Source: JAFIEN01 sp051859505
GTDB taxonomy: Bacteria; Pseudomonadota; Alphaproteobacteria; Rhodobacterales; Rhodobacteraceae
DNA: 29,588 nucleotides
Assembly (NCBI GenBank): GCA_051859505.1
Contig: JBHYFN010000045.1
Location: 1 to 29,588 of the forward strand
Reading direction: 5' to 3'
Shown piece by piece: positions 24,240-29,588 of the stretch (its first letter is position 1; each line of letters starts with the position of its first letter). Made by a program: the position numbers and the translations under genes. The notes under the pieces were generated by a model. The model searched no databases, was not told the DNA's origin, and saw nothing but the letters and a program-made list of their open reading frames with translations.

Positions 24240-25226
24240 ATGACCGACCCCGCCAGCCCCCCGTCGCTTGTTGCCGATATCGGCGGCACCAACACCCGCG
24301 TCGCGCTGGCCGAGGGGAAAACGCTCCTGCCCGACACGATCCGGCGCTATGCCAATGCCGAATTCGACGGCCTCGAAGCGGTGCTGCGGCGGTTCCTGCG
24401 CGACGAGGGCAGCGGGCCGGTCCGCGCGGCCTGCATCGCGGTGGCGGGGCCGGTGCAGGACGGCCGCGCCACGATGACCAATCTCGACTGGACGATGGAC
24501 CACGAGACCCTGACCGGCGCGACCGGGGCGGGGCTGGTCGATATCCTCAACGATCTGCAGGCGCAGGGCCATGCGCTTGGCCATCTCGCGGCGGGCAGCA
24601 TCCGCACCATCCTGCCCTTTCCCGACGCGCCGCATGACACGACCCGGCTGGTGATCGGCGTCGGCACCGGCTTCAACATCGCGCCGGTCCATATCGTCGG
24701 GCGGCACCGGCTGGTCCCGGCGGCCGAGGCGGGCCATGTGGACCTGCCCCTGCGCGGCGACGAGGCCACCCGGCTCGCCGCCTTCATCACCGCCGCACAG
24801 GGTTTCGCCTCGGTCGAGGATGTGCTCTCGGGGCGCGGGCTGGAGCGGGTCTATGCCTGGACCACGCGCGAGGCGGGCCAGCCCCGAAGCGCCCGCGCGG
24901 CCGAGATCGTGGCCGCCGCCAATGCCGGCACCGATCCCGAGGCGCTGCGCGCCATCGCCGTCTTTGCGCGGGTTCTGGGCACGGTCGCGGGCAACCTGGC
25001 GCTGACCTGCCTGCCCTTCGGCGGCATCTTCCTGGTGGGCGGCGTGGCGCGGGCGGTGGCGCCCTTCCTGCTAGGCGCCGGCTTTGCCGAGGCCTTCGCC
25101 GACAAGGGCCGGTTTTCGGAGTTCATGTCGGGCTTCGGCCTGGGCGTGATCGAGGATGACTACGCCGCCCTCACCGGCTGCGCGGCCCATCTCGCCGCCC
25201 GCCTCGCGGCCGAGACCGGCGACTGA
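24240..25226 (+). CDS. glk: Glucokinase
   Basis: A 328-residue Glk-family kinase that phosphorylates glucose with ATP. The phosphate-binding motif VADIGGTNTRVALAEG begins at residue 11. The interdomain segment AGPVQDG, the sugar-binding NDLQAQGHAL (N-D near residue 105), AEAGHVDLP and GGIFLVGGVARA are typical of the family. One variation is GTGFNIAPV where most Glk proteins have GTGLG. The length matches E. coli Glk (321). The ATG at 24240 is preceded by GAAGGAG. It lies 102 bases after ppx on the same strand, so it may be read with it or from its own promoter. Confidence 0.93.
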   Translation: MTDPASPPSLVADIGGTNTRVALAEGKTLLPDTIRRYANAEFDGLEAVLRRFLRDEGSGPVRAACIAVAGPVQDGRATMTNLDWTMDHETLTGATGAGLVDILNDLQAQGHALGHLAAGSIRTILPFPDAPHDTTRLVIGVGTGFNIAPVHIVGRHRLVPAAEAGHVDLPLRGDEATRLAAFITAAQGFASVEDVLSGRGLERVYAWTTREAGQPRSARAAEIVAAANAGTDPEALRAIAVFARVLGTVAGNLALTCLPFGGIFLVGGVARAVAPFLLGAGFAEAFADKGRFSEFMSGFGLGVIEDDYAALTGCAAHLAARLAAETGD

Positions 25227-25240
25227 CCCCCCCCTGTCCG

Positions 25241-25432
25241 CCTCGGGCGACCGGGGCGCCCCGCCTCAGGCGACTCTGGCACCCCGCTTCAGGCGGCCCG
25301 GGCACCCCATCTCGGGCGACCCGCCCCCGCCTCGGTCGCCCCGCCCCCTGCCGCAGGCGACCGGGGCACACCACCTCAGGCGACACGCCGCCCCGCCGCA
25401 GGCGACTCGGTCCACCCCCCACCTCGTCCGCC
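25241..25432. repeat. Degenerate 23-bp tandem repeat array
   Basis: Eight to nine units with the core CGCC-TC-AGGCGAC. The GGCGAC-type cores begin at 25246, 25269, 25292, 25315, 25335 (as GTCGCC), 25356, 25379, 25401 and about 25426: a 20-25 base period, most often 23. Each core is itself a short inverted repeat (CGCC / GGCG). The period is not a multiple of three, so it does not encode protein repeats. It fills the 268-base gap between the convergent glk and cckA genes. Confidence 0.75.
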
Positions 25433-25494
25433 CAGGGCAACGCCCCGACTTGCCCGCCCGGGGGCGCAGCCGCCATCGCGGCACCTCGGGCCGT

Positions 25495-27810
25495 TCAGTG
25501 CAATTGCCCCTGCACGGTATTGGTCAGCTGGGTCAGGGAGAACGGCTTGGGCAGAAAGACCGAGTTCGGGATCAGCGCCTTCTGCTCGCCGAAGGCATCC
25601 TCGGCATAGCCCGAGACAAAGACGACGCGGGTCTCGGGGCGGTCGCGCAGCGCCTCGCGCACCCAGGTCGGGCCATCCATGCCGGGCATGATCACATCGG
25701 TCACGAAGATATCCACCGTAAGGTCAGGATCCTCCAGCATCGCCAGCGCCGCCTCCGCGCTTTCCGCCTCGAGCACGGAATAGCCGCGCAGCTTCAGCGC
25801 GCGGCTGGCAAAGGCGCGCACCGGGGCCTCATCCTCGACAAGCAGCACCACGCCCTCGCCCCGGCGCGGCATCGCGACGGGTTCGGGCGGGCGCGGGGCC
25901 ACGACGCTTGGCAGCGGCTTGTCGAAGGCCGGCAGGTAAAGCGTGAAGGTCGTGCGCGTTCCGGGATCGCTGTCCACGAAGATGAAGCCGCCCGTCTGCT
26001 TGACGATCCCGTAAGCCGTCGAAAGCCCCAGCCCCGTCCCCTCGCCGGGGCGTTTCGTCGTGTAAAAGGGTTCAAAGACCTTCTGGCGCTTTTCCGGCGG
26101 GATGCCGGTGCCCTCGTCGTTCACCCGCACGATGACGTAGCGCCCCGCGGGCACGGTCGCCCGGTCCCGTTCCAGAGGCTCCTCCAGGGTGACATTCTCG
26201 GTCTCGATCCAGATCTCGCCGCCATCGGGCATGGCATCGCGGGCATTCACCACCAGGTTCATCAGCACCTGTTCCAGCTGCCGCTTGTCGGCCCGGATAT
26301 GCAGCAGCTCGGGATCGTGGTTGAGCGTGAGGCGCACCTTCTCTCCCACCAGGCGGTTCAGCAGATGGGTCAGATCCGACAGCGTGTCGCGCAGGTCCAG
26401 CATCTCGGGCATGAGGTTCTGCTTGCGCGAAAAGGCCAGGAGCTGCCCCACGAGGCTGGCGGCGCGGTTGGCATTCTGGTGAATCTGTATGAGGTCGCCG
26501 TAATCCTGATCGCCCGAATCATGGCGCAGCAGCAGCAGGTCGCAATGGCCCGAGATCGCGGTCAGCAGGTTGTTGAAATCATGCGCCACGCCGCCGGCAA
26601 GCTGGCCGATGGCCTGCATCTTCTGGCTCTGGACGAATTGCGCCTCGAGCGATTTCAGCTCGGTCACATCGTTCAGCACCGCGATCAGATGCGCCTGTTC
26701 GCCCTGCCCGGCAAGGTGCAGCGTCACGCGCAGAAAGGTATCCTGATGCGCCCCCGTGCCGCGCAGGAACTGCGGCCCCGGGGCGGCCCGCCCCTCGGCC
26801 ACATCGCGCAGCCAGTCGATCATCGGCCGGCCCAACCCCTCCAGCAGGTCCGACAGCCTGGTGCCCGCGCCGATCGGCATCGGCAGAAGCGCCCGCGCCT
26901 CGCGGTTGGAATCGATCACCTCGCCGGTCGGCGCGATCTTCAGAAGCGGCACCGGCAGATCCTCGATCGCCTCCCAACCGGCGCGCTGCAATTGCCCGCC
27001 GCCCGCAGCCTCGGCCGGCAGCAGATAGATCTCGCGCCGCCCCGCCGATCCCACGACCTGGGCGACAAGCGTCTCCCTCGCGCCATCGACCGTATCGACA
27101 AGATGGATCCGCCCGGTGGTCAGCGGCAGATCCCGGAACACCCGGTCAAGCGTGCGCGCCCGCCCCCCCGTCAGTCGGCGGAACGCATCGTTCATGTAGA
27201 GGATCGTGCCCGATGGCCCCGCCGTCAGCATCGGCAGGCTGAGCGCATCGGCACTGCGCCCCACGGCCTGACGATCCCCCATGTCGGCAAAGCGCCAGAG
27301 GTATCGGTCGGCATCCACCGGATGGACGATCAGCCGCAGGATCCCGCGGCGCGTGACCATATCCTCCTGCGCGATCCCCTCGGCCCGGGCCGTCGCCTGC
27401 AGCCGGAACAGCAGCGCCCCCGGCGTGGTCACAAGCTCGCCCAGGACCACCGACAGGTTGTCCGGCACAGGGCCCCCCGCCCGGTCGCGCGCCGCCCGGT
27501 TTGCCTGCACGATCCGGTTGTCGTCGTCGCAAAGGTAGGTCGCGACCTCGTCCAGCGCGACGAATTCCATCACCGCGCTGCGCAGCCGGCGCCGCCGCCC
27601 CTCGCGCACCAGACCCGTCGCCGCCTTCAGCGCCACCGCGGCAAAGAGGATCGCACCCGTCAGCCGCAGGATCATGCTGACCAGCGGATCGGGCACCATA
27701 AAGCCGCCGGCCAGCATGCTGGCGGCGATGAGCAGGACCGAAAGCGCCAGCGGCCAGTTGCCTTCTGTCGCCAGACCCAGCGGTCCGCTGTGTATCTCTG
27801 CCTGGGCCAC
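25495..27810 (-). CDS. cckA: Hybrid histidine kinase CckA
   Basis: A 771-residue membrane hybrid kinase. Two helices near 19-38 and 43-64 anchor it; two PAS-like regions follow; then the dimerisation helix with H410 in AGGVAHDFNNLL, the ATP lid motifs NLVVNARDAM, DEGTGIP and GEGTGLGLSTAYGIV, and a receiver domain with D705 in VTDVIMPGMDG. The stretch SQKMQAIGQLAGGVAHDFNNLLTAI is diagnostic for CckA. CckA passes phosphate through ChpT to CtrA, and in Caulobacter c-di-GMP switches it to a phosphatase. In Rhodobacterales this pathway controls motility and gene transfer agents. I choose GTG 27810 (GAAGGG six bases before) over a TTG at 27849. The upstream gap (27811-27920) holds no gene. Confidence 0.93.
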   Translation of the reverse strand: MAQAEIHSGPLGLATEGNWPLALSVLLIAASMLAGGFMVPDPLVSMILRLTGAILFAAVALKAATGLVREGRRRRLRSAVMEFVALDEVATYLCDDDNRIVQANRAARDRAGGPVPDNLSVVLGELVTTPGALLFRLQATARAEGIAQEDMVTRRGILRLIVHPVDADRYLWRFADMGDRQAVGRSADALSLPMLTAGPSGTILYMNDAFRRLTGGRARTLDRVFRDLPLTTGRIHLVDTVDGARETLVAQVVGSAGRREIYLLPAEAAGGGQLQRAGWEAIEDLPVPLLKIAPTGEVIDSNREARALLPMPIGAGTRLSDLLEGLGRPMIDWLRDVAEGRAAPGPQFLRGTGAHQDTFLRVTLHLAGQGEQAHLIAVLNDVTELKSLEAQFVQSQKMQAIGQLAGGVAHDFNNLLTAISGHCDLLLLRHDSGDQDYGDLIQIHQNANRAASLVGQLLAFSRKQNLMPEMLDLRDTLSDLTHLLNRLVGEKVRLTLNHDPELLHIRADKRQLEQVLMNLVVNARDAMPDGGEIWIETENVTLEEPLERDRATVPAGRYVIVRVNDEGTGIPPEKRQKVFEPFYTTKRPGEGTGLGLSTAYGIVKQTGGFIFVDSDPGTRTTFTLYLPAFDKPLPSVVAPRPPEPVAMPRRGEGVVLLVEDEAPVRAFASRALKLRGYSVLEAESAEAALAMLEDPDLTVDIFVTDVIMPGMDGPTWVREALRDRPETRVVFVSGYAEDAFGEQKALIPNSVFLPKPFSLTQLTNTVQGQLH

Positions 27811-27920
27811 GCGCCACCCTTCTGCTGCGACGCCCCGTTCTCGCCGCAAATCCCCTAAGATGTGGTAAACACGCGCTTCACCTTAGGCAATTTCCCGCTC
27901 GTGACAACTTACAGTTTAAT

Positions 27921-29087
27921 CTAATCCGCCCAAAACTGTGCAAGGTAGAACCCATCGCCCTCCGGACCGGGCAGGCGCTGCATCTCGTCGACCTGTCGCC
28001 AGCGGGGGTGCGCCTCGACAAACCGCCGCGCCTGGGCGCGGTTCTCGTCCGCCAGCACCGAACAGGTCGCATAGGCCAACACCCCCCCGGCGCCGACGAA
28101 ACCGGCCGCCTGGGCCAGGATCCCGGCCTGCAGCCCGGTCAACCGCGTCAGATCCTCGGGCCCCAGCCGCCATTTCGCATCGGGCGTGCGCCGCCAGGTT
28201 CCGCTGCCCGAACAGGGCGCGTCCACCAGAACCAGATCCATCGGCGCCTCGCGCGCCAGCGCCTCTCCCGTCACCTGCCGCACCGCCAGCCCCGCCCGCG
28301 CCGCCCGCGCCGGCAGGTCGCGCATCCGCCGCGGATCGGCGTCATGGGCAACCAGATCCAGCCGCGCCAGCGCCCCCATGGCCAGCGCCTTGCCCCCGCC
28401 GCCGGCACAGTAATCCAGCACCCGCATCCCGTCGCGCAACTCCAACCGCAACACCGCCGCCTGCGACGAAGCATCCTGCAGCTCGACCAGACCCTCGCGA
28501 TAGGCCGAGGAGCCCTCGATCCGACGCGCGCCCTCCTCCACCACCAGCGCCGTCGCGACCTCCGGATGCTCCGCGCAGAAGATCCCCTCCGCCGCCAGCC
28601 GCGCGCGCGCCTCCGCGCGCCCGATCCGGGCGAGGTTCACCCGCAGGAACACCGGCGCGCGGGCCCGCAAGGCCTCGGCCACGGCCGGGGCCTCCGCCCC
28701 CAGATCCCGCCGGAACAGCGCCCAGAGCCAGTCCGGCAGATCCGCGGCCACGGCCGGGGAAAGCGCTGCGGGCCGAAAGGCCGCCTCGGTCGCAGAAAGC
28801 TGTGCGGGCGCATGCCCCACCCCGGTGAACAGCGCCGCCGGATCCTGCCCTGCGGCCCGCAGCCGCCCGATCATCAGCCCCCGCCCGGTCTCCGCCCCGC
28901 CCAGCGCCGCGAAGGACCGCCGGCACCGCAAGGCCTCGAACACATGATCGCGCACCATGGCCCGGTCGCCCGACCCGGCAAACCGGCTCGCCCGCGCCCA
29001 GCCGGTCAGAACCTTCTCGGCCGCTGCACCCGCAAGGATCCGGTCCAGACAGTCCACCGCCGCCGCGATCCGCGCCCCCGGCGTCAC
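27921..29087 (-). CDS. rsmB: RsmB-type rRNA/tRNA cytosine-C5 methyltransferase (NOL1/NOP2 family)
   Basis: A 388-residue SAM-dependent enzyme. The N-terminal third is helical and NusB-like; the methyltransferase domain has VLDYCAGGGGKALAMGAL and the two cysteines of RNA m5C enzymes, C292 in DAPCSGSGTWRR and C342 in YATCSVL. Their 50-residue spacing equals that of C325 and C375 in E. coli RsmB. The likely target is a cytosine in 16S rRNA, but other family members act on other RNA sites. The GTG at 29087 is the probable start, with a purine-rich GAGGACAAGGGG just before it. It lies between guaB and cckA on the same strand, a repeat block separating it from guaB. Confidence 0.88.
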   Translation of the reverse strand: MTPGARIAAAVDCLDRILAGAAAEKVLTGWARASRFAGSGDRAMVRDHVFEALRCRRSFAALGGAETGRGLMIGRLRAAGQDPAALFTGVGHAPAQLSATEAAFRPAALSPAVAADLPDWLWALFRRDLGAEAPAVAEALRARAPVFLRVNLARIGRAEARARLAAEGIFCAEHPEVATALVVEEGARRIEGSSAYREGLVELQDASSQAAVLRLELRDGMRVLDYCAGGGGKALAMGALARLDLVAHDADPRRMRDLPARAARAGLAVRQVTGEALAREAPMDLVLVDAPCSGSGTWRRTPDAKWRLGPEDLTRLTGLQAGILAQAAGFVGAGGVLAYATCSVLADENRAQARRFVEAHPRWRQVDEMQRLPGPEGDGFYLAQFWAD

Positions 29088-29148
29088 CCCCCTTGTCCTC
29101 GATATCCCCGCCCGAAGGCCGAAGCCCCCCCCTGCCCCGGCTTCTTTT

Positions 29149-29236
29149 GTTCGAAAATATCCCGGGGGGTGAACTGGCCGCAGGCCAGGAGGGGGGCAGC
29201 GCCCCCCTGATCGGGGAATTTGGACAAATTCCCCGC
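29149..29236. repeat. Composite palindrome block behind guaB
   Basis: Consecutive symmetric elements: TTCGAA, CCCGGG, CTGGCC-gca-GGCCAG (29174-29188), GGGGGGC-agc-GCCCCCC (29191-29207), and the fourth AATTTGG-type palindrome (29212-29235, one central mismatch). The block lies in the 195-base gap between guaB and rsmB and probably ends or stabilises the guaB mRNA. It looks like a mobile or amplified intergenic element of the genome. I see no gene in it. Confidence 0.7.
29212..29235. repeat. Near-perfect palindrome, AATTTGGCCAAATT family, copy 4
   Basis: Core GGGGAATTTGGACAAATTCCC with a single central A for C against the other copies. It begins 47 bases past the guaB stop. Confidence 0.85.
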
Positions 29237-29282
29237 TCCCGAACGAACCGCCCCGCGAAGCGGCGGGAAATCGGGAACAGGA

Positions 29283-29588
29283 TCAGCCGATGCGATAATT
29301 CGGGCTTTCCCGGGTGATCTGCACATCATGCACATGGCTTTCCTTGAGGCCGGCACTGGTGATCTTCACGAAGCGGCTGTTGCGGCGCATCTCCTCGACC
29401 GTGGCATTGCCGGTATAGCCCATCGCGGCGCGCAAGCCCCCCACCAGCTGATGGATCACCGCATGGGCCGAGCCCTTGTAGGGCACCTGCCCCTCGATCC
29501 CCTCGGGCACCAGCTTGTCGCTGGCCGCATCCTTCTGGAAATACCGATCCGCACTGCCCCGCGCCATCGCACCAAGCGAGCCCATGCC
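29283..29588 (-). CDS. guaB: Inosine-5'-monophosphate dehydrogenase, C-terminal part
   Basis: The last 101 codons of guaB; the gene runs off the window end. IMP dehydrogenase oxidises IMP to XMP with NAD, the committed step of GMP synthesis. The visible part starts within GMGSLGAM and holds RYFQKDAASDKLVPEGIEG (the mobile flap region), VPYKGS, the helical VIHQLVGGLRAAMGYTG and the C-terminal VQITRESPNYRIG. All are characteristic of bacterial GuaB. The reading frame is intact in the visible part. Confidence 0.96.
   Translation of the reverse strand, partial: GMGSLGAMARGSADRYFQKDAASDKLVPEGIEGQVPYKGSAHAVIHQLVGGLRAAMGYTGNATVEEMRRNSRFVKITSAGLKESHVHDVQITRESPNYRIG

Noticed and set aside
25241..25432. 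CRISPR-like array
   Set aside because: Units abut without unique spacers and are degenerate; no cas gene is near.
25156..27858. A 900-codon open frame on the plus strand across cckA
   Set aside because: Antisense shadow of cckA with biased composition and no start signal; cckA itself has all kinase motifs.

Overview
The window is GC-rich chromosomal DNA from an alphaproteobacterium, most likely a member of Rhodobacterales (Rhodobacter, Paracoccus, Rhodovulum or a relative). Grounds: strong third-position G/C bias, CckA, an IalB-family protein, a DUF882/L,D-transpeptidase pair, a small 'virulence factor' protein with folate enzymes, and recurring AATTTGGCCAAATT palindromes. I see no tRNA, rRNA, CRISPR array, insertion sequence or phage gene.

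Layout. 104-1776 (-): a HerA/YjgR-type ATPase preceded by a translationally coupled 43-residue protein. 1777-2251: a gap full of hairpins, tandem repeats and a possible small RNA. 2252-2884 (+): IalB-family secreted protein. 2974-7279 (-): an envelope operon of L,D-transpeptidase, lpxD, acyl carrier protein and ketoacyl-ACP synthase, divergent from a DUF882 peptidase (7612-8181, +). 8252-9943 (-): Kef-type cation/proton antiporter. 10241-12687 (+): Alg44-like and Alg8-like genes, convergent with an RTX protein and an AlgD-like GDP-mannose dehydrogenase (12706-16130, -). 16317-19387 (-): glpD-glpK. 19488-20216 (-): rlmE. 20387-22727 (-): a folate/corrinoid one-carbon operon. 23025-25226 (+): ppx and glk. 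25495-29588 (-): cckA, an RsmB-type rRNA methyltransferase and the C-terminus of guaB.

The most interesting region is 10.1-16.2 kb. It encodes a compact alginate-like exopolysaccharide machine: precursor dehydrogenase, membrane polymerase and an Alg44-like co-polymerase, plus a very long RTX calcium-binding protein. None of the periplasmic or outer-membrane alginate genes is present in the window. The PilZ domain of the Alg44-like protein has lost the residues that normally bind c-di-GMP. The promoter region of the algD-like gene carries a CtrA-type site (CTAA-N7-TTAACCAT), and cckA, the kinase at the head of the CtrA pathway, lies about 10 kb away. This suggests transcriptional, cell-cycle/CtrA control of a calcium-linked polyuronate matrix rather than classical allosteric c-di-GMP control. 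That link is inference.

A second theme is non-coding structure. There are four copies of an AATTTGGCCAAATT-centred palindrome, all downstream of minus-strand genes; a degenerate 23-bp tandem array between glk and cckA; a composite palindrome block behind guaB; and the structured gap at 1.8-2.2 kb.
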